From Halomonas maura (GTDB taxonomy: Bacteria; Pseudomonadota; Gammaproteobacteria; Pseudomonadales; Halomonadaceae): a DNA stretch of 64,000 nucleotides. Shown piece by piece: positions 46,463-55,122 of this stretch. The number at the start of each line of letters is the position of its first letter. Within the stretch, counting starts at the first letter, position 1. The notes under the pieces are model-generated. The model saw only the letters and a program-made list of their open reading frames with translations. It was not told the origin of the DNA and did not search any database. The stretch covers positions 8,106 through 72,105 of the forward strand of contig NZ_JAUFPQ010000017.1 in the NCBI RefSeq assembly GCF_030409305.1, in the 5' to 3' direction. The position numbers and the translations under genes are program-made.

Positions 46463-47473
46463 TCAGACGGTGCGGGTGACCTTGCGCAGGTGCCGCGGCC
46501 GGTCCGGGTCGCTGCCCCGGGCCGCGGCCAGCCCCGCCGCCATGGTGTAGAAGCTCTGGATCACCGACAGCGGCTGCAGGTCGTCGTGGGCGGCATCGGT
46601 GAGCGTCAGCCGGCGCCTGGCGACGCCCGCATCGGCGGCCAGCAGCACCCGGGCGCCCACGCCCTCGAGCCAGTCGGCCAGCTCCAGCAGCCCGGCCTGC
46701 TCGGGTCCCGGCGGCGCGAACACCAGCACCGGATAGCCTTCCCCGATCAGCGCCATGGGCCCGTGACGCAGCTCGGCGCCGCTGAACGGTTCGGCCTGGA
46801 TGGCGCAGGTCTCCTTGAACTTGAGCGCCGCCTCCTGGGCCACCGCCAGGCCGGGACCGCGGCCGATCACCATCATCCGCTCGACCCCGCCCAGCGCCTC
46901 GATGGCCGCTGACCAGTCCTGCCCGGCCGCCTCGGCCAGGCGGTCAGGCAGCGCCTCGAGTGCGGCCAGCAGCGTCTCGTCGCCGGCCCAGTGGCCAACC
47001 AGCTGGGCGGCGGCGGACAACGTCGCCAGGTAGCTCTTGGTGGCCGCCACGCTGTGCTCCTCGCCGGCGAACAGCGCCACCTCGTCGTCGCTGGCCTCGC
47101 CCAGCGGCGACTGGGGGGTATTGACCAGCGCCAGGGTGCGCGCACCGCCGGCGGCCAGCGCCCGCTGGGCGGTGACCAGGTCGGGGCTCTGGCCCGACTG
47201 GGAGATGGCCACCGCCAGCTGACCGGACAGCCGCCAGGGGGCGCCGGCCAGGGACGGCGGCAGCGAGGCCACCGGGATGCCCAGGTGCTTCATGATCAGG
47301 TAGCCCAGATAGGCCGCGCCGTGGTCGGAACTGCCGCGGGCCACGGTCAGGGCGCCGCTCGGCGGCGCCTCGCGCAGCCGGCCGCCCAGCGACGCCAGGA
47401 CCTCGGCATTGCGCTGCAGCTGGCCGCGGATCCGCGCCGGGGCGTTGCGGGCTTCGTCAAGCATCAGTGACAT
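46463..47473 (-). CDS. nagB-II: Glucosamine-6-phosphate deaminase, NagB-II (SIS family)
   Basis: Converts GlcN-6-P to fructose-6-P and ammonia. It has 336 residues with two SIS domains related to the isomerase half of GlmS, and is not homologous to classical NagB. SIS1 has VARGSSDHGAAYLGYLIMKH and VAISQSGQSPDLVTAQRAL; SIS2 has MVIGRGPGLAVAQEAALKFK, ETCAIQAEPFSGAELRHGPM and ends LRKVTRTV. There is no glutaminase domain, which separates it from GlmS. It overlaps nagA by 17 bp and precedes nagF. The operon context fixes the role. Confidence 0.92.
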   Translation of the reverse strand: MSLMLDEARNAPARIRGQLQRNAEVLASLGGRLREAPPSGALTVARGSSDHGAAYLGYLIMKHLGIPVASLPPSLAGAPWRLSGQLAVAISQSGQSPDLVTAQRALAAGGARTLALVNTPQSPLGEASDDEVALFAGEEHSVAATKSYLATLSAAAQLVGHWAGDETLLAALEALPDRLAEAAGQDWSAAIEALGGVERMMVIGRGPGLAVAQEAALKFKETCAIQAEPFSGAELRHGPMALIGEGYPVLVFAPPGPEQAGLLELADWLEGVGARVLLAADAGVARRRLTLTDAAHDDLQPLSVIQSFYTMAAGLAAARGSDPDRPRHLRKVTRTV

Positions 47474-48587
47474 GAGATTCTCCTTCGATGCGCCGGCCCG
47501 CCACGTGGACGGCCTGCAGGTTCAATCGGGGATCCAGCACCACCAGGTCGGCCCGGGCGCCTTCGCTCAGGCGCCCCAGGTCCTCGCGGCCCAGGAAGTC
47601 GGCGGGGAAGCGCGACAGCCGGTCGGAGGCCTCGGCCAGCGTCAGGCCGAGGCTCACCAGGTTGCGCAGTGCCTGATCCATGGTCAGGGTGCTGCCGGCC
47701 AGGGTGCCGTCGGCCAGCCGCACGCCACCCAGGCACTTGGTGACGGCCTGCTCACCGAGCCGGTAGTCGCCGTCGGGCATGCCCGCCGCGGCGGTGGAAT
47801 CGGTCACGGCATAGAGCCGGGGGATGCAGCGCAGGGCGGCGCGGATGGCCCCGGGATGCACGTGCAGCAGGTCGGGGATCAGCTCGGCATAGTCGGCGTG
47901 GGCCAGGGCCGCGCCGACCATGCCGGGCTTGCGGTGATGCAGCCCGCTCATGGCGTTGAAGAGGTGGGTGAAGCCGCAGGCGCCGTGCTCGAGTGCCGCC
48001 ACGCCTTCCTCGTAGCTGCCCAGGCTGTGGCCGAGCTGCACGCGGATGCCGCGCTCGCTGAGCTCGCGGATCAACGTCAGGTGGCCGGCCAGTTCCGGGG
48101 CCAGGGTCAGCAGGCGGATCGGCGCCAGCCGGCACAGCGCCTCGACCTCCTCGAGCCCCCCGGGCCGGGCATGGGACGGCTGGGCGCCGAGCTTGCCGGG
48201 ATTGATGTAGGGGCCCTCCAGGTGCACGCCCAGCACCCCGGCGGCGTCCGGCGCCGGGTCGGCCAGATAGTCGCCGATCTCGCCGAGCACGCGGCGGACC
48301 TCGCCGTCCGGGGCGGTCATGGTGGTGGCCAGCAGGCCGGTGGTGCCGAAGCGTGCATGGGTGCGCGCCACGGTGGCGAGTGCCGTGCCGCCCTCCATCA
48401 CGTCCGCCCCGCCGCCGCCGTGGACGTGCAGGTCGATAAAGCCGGGCAGGATCCGCGGCAGCGTATTGTCGTCGGGATCCACCGCCGCCCCGGGCAGCGC
48501 GGTGAGGCGCCCGTCGTGCCAGCGCAGCTCGCCGAGCCGCCAGCCGTCGGGGGTCAGGACATTGCCGTAGTACTTGCCATCGTGCAT
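47457..48587 (-). CDS. nagA: N-acetylglucosamine-6-phosphate deacetylase
   Basis: Metal-dependent amidohydrolase that removes acetate from GlcNAc-6-P. It has 376 residues. The strand-1 metal site is PGFIDLHVHGGGGADVMEG (about 48-66). The metal Glu is in LGVHLEGPYINPGKLGAQ, His ligands are in VQLGHSLGSYEEG and GFTHLFNAMSGLHHRKPG, and the catalytic Asp is in YAVTDSTAAAGMPDG (about 262). The C-terminus ARADLVVLDPRLNLQAVHVA is standard. Its start lies 10 bp after the nagR stop. Confidence 0.95.
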   Translation of the reverse strand: MHDGKYYGNVLTPDGWRLGELRWHDGRLTALPGAAVDPDDNTLPRILPGFIDLHVHGGGGADVMEGGTALATVARTHARFGTTGLLATTMTAPDGEVRRVLGEIGDYLADPAPDAAGVLGVHLEGPYINPGKLGAQPSHARPGGLEEVEALCRLAPIRLLTLAPELAGHLTLIRELSERGIRVQLGHSLGSYEEGVAALEHGACGFTHLFNAMSGLHHRKPGMVGAALAHADYAELIPDLLHVHPGAIRAALRCIPRLYAVTDSTAAAGMPDGDYRLGEQAVTKCLGGVRLADGTLAGSTLTMDQALRNLVSLGLTLAEASDRLSRFPADFLGREDLGRLSEGARADLVVLDPRLNLQAVHVAGRRIEGESHVTDA

Positions 48588-48597
48588 GGGGGCTCCA

Positions 48598-49332
48598 TCA
48601 GCGCGTGAGTTCGACCACGAAGTCGTAGTAGTCGGTGCGGCAGTAGGTGACGGTCAGCTCCGCCGGGGTGCCATCGGCCAGGTACCCCAGGCGCGTGACC
48701 TCGAGCAGCGCCTGGCCCTCGGGCACCCCGGCGAGGCCCGCCAGCTCGGTATCGGCATTGACGGCGCTGACGTGCTGCAGGGCCCGGGCGACCGGCCGGC
48801 CGGCGGCCTCGAGGGTCGCGTAGAGCGAGGTCTCCACCGCTTCCGGATCGCCGAGGATCGTCGCGGGCAGGCAGCTCTCCTCCACCGCCATGACCACGCC
48901 GTCGGCCAGGCGCAGGCGACGCAGCCGCGCGACCCGCGCATCGCCGCCGAGGCCCAGGCGCAGGCTCTCCTCGGCGGTGGGCGTGGCCAGGCGACGCGAC
49001 AGCCATTGCGAGCGCGGCGTGAAGCCCCGCAGGGTGAGCATCTCGGTGAAACTGACCAGGCGGGTCAGCGGCTGGTTGAGCCGCGGGGTGATGAAGGTGC
49101 CCGAGCCCCGGGTCCGCCGGATCAGGCCCCGCTCGGCCAACCGGTCCAGGGCCTTGCGGGCGGTGATCCGCGAGACGTCCAGGGTCTCGGCCAGGGCGCG
49201 CTCGGACGGCAGTGCCTCCCCGGCCTGCCAGGCCCCGGCTTCGATGGCCTGCTCGAGCCGGCTGGCCAGCTGGTGATAGAGCGGCGTGGAGAGGGTGGCG
49301 TCGAGACGCAGCTGCTGCAGGCGATCATCCAT
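48598..49332 (-). CDS. nagR: GntR/HutC-family transcriptional regulator NagR
   Basis: A 244-residue repressor of the DasR/NagR/YvoA type, sensing amino-sugar phosphates. Start ATG 49332 (MDDRLQQLRLDATLSTPLYH). The winged helix is at about 15-80: LPSERALAETLDVSRITARK then ALDRLAERGLIRRTRGSGTF. The UTRA effector domain is at about 95-240 (VSFTEMLTLRGFTPRSQWLS, LEVTRLGYLADGTPAELTVT). It is the first gene of the nag operon, and phased repeats overlapping its promoter imply autoregulation. Confidence 0.92.
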   Translation of the reverse strand: MDDRLQQLRLDATLSTPLYHQLASRLEQAIEAGAWQAGEALPSERALAETLDVSRITARKALDRLAERGLIRRTRGSGTFITPRLNQPLTRLVSFTEMLTLRGFTPRSQWLSRRLATPTAEESLRLGLGGDARVARLRRLRLADGVVMAVEESCLPATILGDPEAVETSLYATLEAAGRPVARALQHVSAVNADTELAGLAGVPEGQALLEVTRLGYLADGTPAELTVTYCRTDYYDFVVELTR

Positions 49333-49358
49333 CGGGCGAGCTCTTCGAGGAAGGTGAT

Positions 49359-49400
49359 AATACCAATATAGACCACTAGCAATACCAATCAAATACCAAT
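49359..49400 (-). promoter_or_regulatory. nag operon promoter with phased operator repeats
   Basis: Three copies of AATACCAAT lie at 49359-49367, 49381-49389 and 49392-49400, with starts 22 and 11 bp apart, i.e. two turns and one turn of the helix. Read on the minus strand they overlap a good promoter: TTGATT (49392-49387), 16-bp spacer, TATATT (49370-49365). ACCAATATAGACCACT (49362-49377) also matches the right half of the DasR/NagR-type box ACTGGTCTAGACCACT. Repressor binding here would block RNA polymerase. Confidence 0.75.
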
Positions 49401-49509
49401 AGTCCCCGACCTTGGTCGCAGGATCGCGCCGGGACGCCCCCGCGACCGGACGAACGACCGGACGAGCGACCGGGAGGACAGGGGGTAACGCAACAGGCGC
49501 GTCCCCCGA

Positions 49510-49538
49510 TTGGCGCGGGCTGGCGGAATCCGTATAGT
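49510..49538 (+). promoter_or_regulatory. Sigma-70 promoter of rnb
   Basis: TTGGCG (49510-49515), a 17-bp spacer and TATAGT (49533-49538), 31 bp before the rnb ATG. It is one of the clearest promoters in the window. Confidence 0.75.
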
Positions 49539-49569
49539 GGCCCCCCTACCCCGCCAATCGATCGTGACC

Positions 49570-51510
49570 ATGCTGCAGAACAACTCGGTGCTTGCTCAGC
49601 TCAAGCAACAGATCCGCGACAACACGCCCCGCGTCGTGGGCGTCATCAAGGCCACCGACCGCGGCTTCGGTTTCCTCGAGACCGACGACGGCGAGTCCTA
49701 CTTCGTGCCGCCCCCCGCCATGAAGCAGGTCCTTCACGGCGATCGCGTCGAGGCCGTCCTCCACGAGGAAGGCGAGAAGAAGTCGGTGGAGCCCGACACC
49801 CTGGTCGAGACCGGCATGGAACGCTTCATCGCCCGCGTGCAGAAGCGCGACGGGCGCCTGGCGGTGATTCCGGACCATCCCTCGGTGAACAACGTGCTCA
49901 AGGCGCGCATCAAGCGCAGCCTCGACGAGGCGAGCATCGGCGACGGCGACTGGGTGGTGGCCCGGCTGGTGCGCCATCCCCTCAAGCCCGACGACCGTGC
50001 CTTCTTCACCCAGATCGACGAGCTGGTGGCCAAGACCGACGACCCGGCCGTGCCGTGGCGCGTGACCCTGGCCCGTCATGCCCTGGAGCAGGAATGCCCC
50101 GACGCCGGCGACGACTGGCCGCTGCGCGACGAGGGCCTGGCGCGCGAGGACCTGACCGCCGAGCCCTTCTTCACCATCGACGGCGAGAAGACCCGGGACA
50201 TGGACGATGCCCTGCGCATCGAGCCGCGCGCCGAGGGTGGCTGGCGCCTGACCGTGGCCATCGCCGATCCCACCGCCTATGTGGAGGAAGGCCACGCCGC
50301 CGACCTGGAAGCGCGCACCCGCGCCTTCACCGTCTACCTGCCGGGCCAGAACGTGACCATGCTGCCCGAGCAGTTGGCCGACGACCTGTGCTCGCTGTGG
50401 GAGGACCGCGACCGGCCGGTGCTGGCCTGCGCGCTGGACATCGAGGCCGATGGCAGCCTGGGCGATTACCGCTTCTTCGCCGCTACCGCCCGCTCGCATG
50501 CCAAGCTGGTCTACGACCGCGTCTCCGACTGGCTCGAGGGCCAGGGCGACTGGGCGCCGAGCGAGGTCGTCGGCGAGCAGCTCAAGGCCCTGGCCGCGCT
50601 CACCGAGGCCAGGGCCGACTGGCGGGCCCGGCACGCCCTGGTGTTCAAGGACCGTCCCGACTATGTCTTCGACCTGGACGAGGCGGGCAACGTGCTGGAG
50701 ATTCGTACCGAGCAGCGGCGCATCGCCAACCGCATGATCGAGGAGTCGATGATCGCGGCCAACGCCTGCTGCGCGCACCTGCTGGCCGAGCACGTGGGCC
50801 ACGGCATCTTCAACGTCCACCGCGCCTTCGAGCCGGAGAAGGCCGAGGCCGCCCACGAGTTCCTCACCGCCCAGGACATCGCGGTGGCCCCCGAGGCGCT
50901 CACCGAGCTGCCCCGCTACCGGGAGCTCAAGCGCGAGCTCGAGGGACGCGATGACGCCTGGCTGGACGCGCGCCTGCGCCGCTTCCAGGGCTTCACCAGC
51001 ATGTCCGCGCGCCCCGGCCCCCACTTCGGCCTGGGCCTCGAGGCCTATGCCACCTGGACCTCGCCGATCCGCAAGTACGGCGACATGGTCAACCACCGGC
51101 TGATCAAGCGCGTGCTCAAGGGCGAGCAGGCCCCGGCGGAGGCCAGCCAGGCGCTCACCGAGCAGCTCACCGAGCGCCGGCGCCTCAACCGCATGGCCGA
51201 GCGCGAAGTGAAGGACTGGCTCTATGTGCGCTACCTGACCACGTCCGCCGAGGCCGGCGAGGCCTTCGATGCCGAGATCATCGCCATCAATCGCGGCGGC
51301 ATGCGGGTCCGCCTGACCGCCAACGGCGCCACCGCCTTCATCCCGGCGCCGCTGATGCATAGCGACCGCGACAAGGTGGTGATCGACGACAAGGAGGGCC
51401 GCATCCAGATCGAGGGCGAGGAGCGCTTCAAGCTCGGCGATCACCTGCGGGTCGCGCTGACCGAAGCCCGCGAGGAGACCCGCTCGCTGGTCGGCCGCCC
51501 GGTCGACTGA
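49570..51510 (+). CDS. rnb: Exoribonuclease II
   Basis: Processive 3'-5' exoribonuclease for mRNA decay. It has 646 residues, against 644 in E. coli RNase II. The start is ATG 49570 (MLQNNSVLAQLKQQI). Two cold-shock domains lie at about 20-170 (GVIKATDRGFGFLETDDGES, VIPDHPSVNNVLKAR). The RNB catalytic domain at about 190-515 has FFTIDGEKTRDMDDALRIE carrying the active-site aspartates, and HFGLGLEAYATWTSPIRKYG. The S1 domain at about 560-640 has INRGGMRVRLTANGATAFIP. The strong similarity to RNase II along its length argues against RNase R. A terminator follows. Confidence 0.96.
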   Translation: MLQNNSVLAQLKQQIRDNTPRVVGVIKATDRGFGFLETDDGESYFVPPPAMKQVLHGDRVEAVLHEEGEKKSVEPDTLVETGMERFIARVQKRDGRLAVIPDHPSVNNVLKARIKRSLDEASIGDGDWVVARLVRHPLKPDDRAFFTQIDELVAKTDDPAVPWRVTLARHALEQECPDAGDDWPLRDEGLAREDLTAEPFFTIDGEKTRDMDDALRIEPRAEGGWRLTVAIADPTAYVEEGHAADLEARTRAFTVYLPGQNVTMLPEQLADDLCSLWEDRDRPVLACALDIEADGSLGDYRFFAATARSHAKLVYDRVSDWLEGQGDWAPSEVVGEQLKALAALTEARADWRARHALVFKDRPDYVFDLDEAGNVLEIRTEQRRIANRMIEESMIAANACCAHLLAEHVGHGIFNVHRAFEPEKAEAAHEFLTAQDIAVAPEALTELPRYRELKRELEGRDDAWLDARLRRFQGFTSMSARPGPHFGLGLEAYATWTSPIRKYGDMVNHRLIKRVLKGEQAPAEASQALTEQLTERRRLNRMAEREVKDWLYVRYLTTSAEAGEAFDAEIIAINRGGMRVRLTANGATAFIPAPLMHSDRDKVVIDDKEGRIQIEGEERFKLGDHLRVALTEAREETRSLVGRPVD

Positions 51511-51536
51511 GTCGCGCCACGCGCCAGCTTCCCAGC

Positions 51537-51563
51537 AACGGCGGCCTCCGGGCCGCCGTTTTC
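51537..51563 (+). terminator. Intrinsic terminator of rnb
   Basis: AACGGCGGCC (51537-51546) and GGCCGCCGTT (51551-51560) form a perfect 10-bp stem with loop TCCG, followed by TTCGTT. Confidence 0.8.
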
Positions 51564-51638
51564 GTTCGGGCTGTCGTCGAACTGTCGCAAAGGCCGGATA
51601 CCCTGACGGGCGAGTCCACGGCTCGACCGGAGGGAGCC

Positions 51639-52757
51639 TTGCATATCGCCGATGTCACCATGTTCCACGCCCCGGCCAGCGGCGGCGTGCGCACCTACCT
51701 CCAGGCCAAGCAGCGCAGCCTCGCCACCCGGCCCGGCCTGCGCACCAGCCTGCTGGTGCCCGGCGCCGAGCGCGACAGCCTGGGCGACATGCATGCCCTG
51801 CCCGCCCCGCGGCTACCGCTGGGCCAGGGCTACCGCTTCCCGCTGCGGCGCGCCCCCTGGCGCGACGCCCTGGTGGGGCTCGGCCCCGACCTGATCGAGG
51901 CCGGCGACCCCTACGTCACCGCCTGGGCAGCGCTGGAGGCCGGCCAGGCCCTGGGCGTGCCGGTGGTGGGCTTCTACCATTCCGACCTGCCGCGGTTGAT
52001 GGGCGACCGCTTCGGCGCCGGCGTGCGGCGCCGCCTGCAGCGCTACGTGGTCGATCTCTACGCTCGCTTCGACAGCGTGCTGGCGCCCTGCCGGACCATG
52101 GCCGAGCGGCTCGCCGGCTGGGGCGTCGAGCGGGTGCGGGTGCAGCCGTTGGGCGTCGACCTCACGACCTTCCACCCCGACCGGGCCGACCCGGCATGGC
52201 GGGCCTCGCTGGGGCTCGCCGATGACACCCGGCTGCTGGTCTTCGCCGGACGCAACTCCCGGGAGAAGCAGGTGGACGTGCTGCTGCGGGTGATGCAGCG
52301 ACTGGGCCAACCCTATCATCTGCTGCTGATGGGCCCGGGCATGCCCACCCGGGTGCCCGACAACGTCAGCGTGATCTCGCGCTACTGCGACCGGCGAGAA
52401 GTGGCCAGGGCGCTGGCCAGCGCCGACGCCATGCTGCACGGCGGCACCCGCGAGACCTTCGGGCTGGTGGCGCTGGAGGCCATGGCCTGCGGCCTGCCGG
52501 TGGTGGCGGCCCGGGCCGGGGCACTGATCGAGAACGTGCCGTTGGGCGCCGGGCGGCTCTGCACGCCGCTCGCGGCGGAGGACATGGCGCGTGCCGTGGA
52601 GGAGCTGTTTCTCGACGACGTGGCGGCCAGCGGGCGTCGCGCCCGCCGCCACGTCGAGCGACGCTTCCGCTGGGACACGGTCATCGACGGCCTGCTGGAC
52701 CACTATGGCGAGCTGACCCCGGCGCTGGCGAGCGCCGGCCTCGCGCGACATGGCTGA
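51639..52757 (+). CDS. GT4-type glycosyltransferase
   Basis: A 372-residue retaining glycosyltransferase (GT-B fold) that transfers a sugar from a nucleotide donor; the acceptor is unknown. It starts with TTG 51639 (HIADVTMFHAPASGGVRTYL), supported by GGAGGGA at 51629-51635; no ATG fits. The N-terminal lobe has GGVRTY and IEAGDPYVTAWAA. The C-terminal donor lobe has LLVFAGRNSREKQVDVLLRV (about 199-218), then HGGTRETFGLVALEAMACGL (about 267-286) with the EX7E pattern, and PVVAARAGALIENV. It overlaps the next membrane-protein gene by 8 bp, suggesting surface-glycan or glycolipid synthesis. Confidence 0.88.
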   Translation: MHIADVTMFHAPASGGVRTYLQAKQRSLATRPGLRTSLLVPGAERDSLGDMHALPAPRLPLGQGYRFPLRRAPWRDALVGLGPDLIEAGDPYVTAWAALEAGQALGVPVVGFYHSDLPRLMGDRFGAGVRRRLQRYVVDLYARFDSVLAPCRTMAERLAGWGVERVRVQPLGVDLTTFHPDRADPAWRASLGLADDTRLLVFAGRNSREKQVDVLLRVMQRLGQPYHLLLMGPGMPTRVPDNVSVISRYCDRREVARALASADAMLHGGTRETFGLVALEAMACGLPVVAARAGALIENVPLGAGRLCTPLAAEDMARAVEELFLDDVAASGRRARRHVERRFRWDTVIDGLLDHYGELTPALASAGLARHG

Positions 52758-53787
52758 GGGGCGCCGGCCGACGCGCCTCGGGGTACGCGCGGGATGGCTG
52801 GCGCTGGCCCTGGCGGTGGTGGCGCCTCTGCTGTTGAGCTGGTGGTTGGGGGGCCAGGGAGCCCTGGCCGCGATCGGCGACTTTCCCGTGTCGCTGCTGG
52901 CCCTGATGGCGTGCATCGCCGTGCTCTGCTGGAACCTCAATGCCGCCCGCTGGCGCCTGCTGCTCGCCGGTCGGGCCGGTCGCCTGGGGCAGCGTGGCGC
53001 CCTGGTCATCGAGATGGCCGCCAAGTTCGCCCTCTGCGCCACCCCGGCGGGGACCGGCGGCGCCGCCACTTTCCTGCTGCTGCTGGGCCGGCGCGGCTTT
53101 TCCCCGGCCCGAGCCTCGGCCATCTATCTGGTCGACCAGTGCTGCGATATGCTGTTCTTCGCGCTGATGCTCGCGCTACTGGTCGCCACGACCCTGGTCG
53201 GCGCGATCGACTGGCCACACCGCACGCTGATCGGCGCCGCCCTCCTCGGCCTGGGCCTGGTGCTGCTCGGCCTGGGACTGACCCTGGCCTGGCTGCCACG
53301 TCTGCTGAGGCGTCGCCCCTGGTCTGCCTGGCCCGGCCCGGAACGGCGCCGGCGAATCGCCCGCCAGCTGCTGAGCGGTCGCCGCACCCTGATCACCACC
53401 TTACGCCTGCCCCCGGCAGTGCTCGCGGCGATCTTCGGGCTCTGTTGCCTCCACTGGCTGCTGCGCTACAGTCTGCTCTACCTGGCCGTGGCCGGCATCC
53501 TCGGCCAGGACGGGGCGCTGGCCGACTGGGCCTGGACCTTCCTGGTGCAGATGCTGGCCATGGCGGCCAGCCAGTTCAGCGTGCTGCCCGGCGGTGCCGG
53601 CACGGCCGAGCTCAGCGTCGGCGCCCTGCTGCTGCCACTGATGGAACACGACCAGGCCGCCGCCGCCGTGGTGGTGTGGCGCCTGGTCAGCTATCACCTC
53701 TACCTGCTCGCCGGGGGCCCGGTCTTTTTGGCCGTGGTCGGCACGGCCCTTCGGGGGGAGCGGAGCACTGCCCGGCGTCCCGCCTGA
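52750..53787 (+). CDS. YbhN/AglD-like (LPG synthase TM-type) membrane protein
   Basis: A 345-residue integral membrane protein with about eight TM segments, of the flippase-like UPF0104/lysylphosphatidylglycerol-synthase transmembrane family. The family blocks are RWRLLLAGRAG followed by MAAKFALCATPAGTGGAATF (about 93-112), then SAIYLVDQCCDMLFFALMLA and FSVLPGGAGTAELSVGALLL (about 276-295). No aminoacyl-transfer domain is present. Members are thought to move lipid-linked molecules across membranes. Tight coupling to the GT4 gene suggests the two act on the same lipid or glycan. It ends 12 bp from the convergent hlyD-type gene, with no terminator between. Confidence 0.82.
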   Translation: MAEGRRPTRLGVRAGWLALALAVVAPLLLSWWLGGQGALAAIGDFPVSLLALMACIAVLCWNLNAARWRLLLAGRAGRLGQRGALVIEMAAKFALCATPAGTGGAATFLLLLGRRGFSPARASAIYLVDQCCDMLFFALMLALLVATTLVGAIDWPHRTLIGAALLGLGLVLLGLGLTLAWLPRLLRRRPWSAWPGPERRRRIARQLLSGRRTLITTLRLPPAVLAAIFGLCCLHWLLRYSLLYLAVAGILGQDGALADWAWTFLVQMLAMAASQFSVLPGGAGTAELSVGALLLPLMEHDQAAAAVVVWRLVSYHLYLLAGGPVFLAVVGTALRGERSTARRPA

Positions 53788-53799
53788 GCCGTGCCCGGG

Positions 53800-55122
53800 T
53801 CAATCGGCGCGCAGGGCCCGGGCCAGCATATCGGTGATCGGCTTGGCCAGGTAGCTGGCCAGTGTCCGGCTGGCGGTGTGCAGGCGGACCTCGGCCGGCA
53901 TGCCGGCCATCAGGCGCATCGCCTCGGGCATCGCCTCCCGCTCCGCCTCGCTGACGCGGATCCGTACCTTGTAGTAGCGCCGCCCCGTTGACTCGTCCTC
54001 GAAGCTGTCGGCGGAGACCCGCCGCACGGTCCCCTCGATGACCCGCGAACGGCCACGGTTGAAGGCACTGAAGCGGATCTCCGCGGGCTGCTCGGGATAG
54101 ACATTGTCGATGTCGCTGTCGGCGACCCGGGCCTCGACGACGAAGGCCTCGCCCTGGGGGACGATCTCCAGGATCGTGGTACCCGGCTCGATGACCGCGC
54201 CCCGGGTATGCACCGCCAGGCCCACCACCGTCCCCGCGACCGGCGCCTCGATGGTGGTCCGCCGGCGCTGGTCGCGCAGCGCGGTCAGGCGCTCCTCGGC
54301 GTCGGCGATCTGCCGCCGGGTCTCGCGCAGGCGCTCGCCCACCTCCTGGCGGAATTCCTGGATCCGCACCTGCTTCTGCAGGTCGTTCTCGCTGATCTGC
54401 GAGCGCAGACGCGCGATCTCGGTACGGTGCTGTTCGATCTCGCCCTGGTACTGCAGGATCTCCCGCTCCAGCTCGCGCAGGCGACGGTTGTCCCCCAGGC
54501 CATCCTTGAACAGCGAGCGGTAGGCCTCGGCATCCTCGCGCAGCGAGGCCAGCTGGTCGCGGCTGACCCGGATCATCGACTCGCGGCCTTCGATGCGCCG
54601 ATGCAACTGCTCGGTCTGCTGGTCCAGGGACGCCAGCGCCCCGTCGAGGGCCTCCCGGCGGGCATGAAAGAGGCCGCGCTGCACCGCCGCCAACTGCTCC
54701 AGCCGCGCCTCCTCGGGATCGCGCAGTTCCGGGGGGAAGCGCAGCGTGTCCTGGTCGGCCTGCTCGGCCATCAAGCGGACCTCGGCGGCACGATTGATCA
54801 GATACTGCGAGCGGGCGATCTGCAGGCGCGACTCGACCCGGGTGTCATCCAGCACCACCAGGGTCTGCCCTTCCTCGACGCGGTCGCCGTCCTCGATATC
54901 GATGCGCTGGACGATGCCGCCCTCGAGATGCTGTACCGTCTTCTTGGCGGAGGCGACCGTCACCCGCCCCGGCGCGATGACCGAGACCGCCAACTCGGCC
55001 GTCAGGGCCCAGCCACCGAAGCCGCACAGGCAGACCAGCACCAGCGCCAGCCCCAGGCGACGATGGAGACGGTCGTCGACCGGCGGCACCCGGGGAGACT
55101 CGACGGGGGAAGAATGGCTCAT
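53800..55122 (-). CDS. Type I secretion membrane fusion protein, HlyD family
   Basis: A 440-residue periplasmic adaptor linking the inner-membrane ABC exporter to an outer-membrane TolC-type pore. A single N-terminal TM at about 26-46 (LGLALVLVCLCGFGGWALTA) is followed by beta-barrel/lipoyl halves (RVTVASAKKTVQHLEGGIVQ about 54-73; IEAPVAGTVVGLAVHTRGAV about 283-302). A long coiled coil lies between (about 115-280). The C-terminus matches the PrtE/HlyD consensus (GMPAEVRLHTASRTLASYLA). It overlaps the ABC gene by 4 bp. No TolC gene is in the window. Confidence 0.92.
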   Translation of the reverse strand: MSHSSPVESPRVPPVDDRLHRRLGLALVLVCLCGFGGWALTAELAVSVIAPGRVTVASAKKTVQHLEGGIVQRIDIEDGDRVEEGQTLVVLDDTRVESRLQIARSQYLINRAAEVRLMAEQADQDTLRFPPELRDPEEARLEQLAAVQRGLFHARREALDGALASLDQQTEQLHRRIEGRESMIRVSRDQLASLREDAEAYRSLFKDGLGDNRRLRELEREILQYQGEIEQHRTEIARLRSQISENDLQKQVRIQEFRQEVGERLRETRRQIADAEERLTALRDQRRRTTIEAPVAGTVVGLAVHTRGAVIEPGTTILEIVPQGEAFVVEARVADSDIDNVYPEQPAEIRFSAFNRGRSRVIEGTVRRVSADSFEDESTGRRYYKVRIRVSEAEREAMPEAMRLMAGMPAEVRLHTASRTLASYLAKPITDMLARALRAD

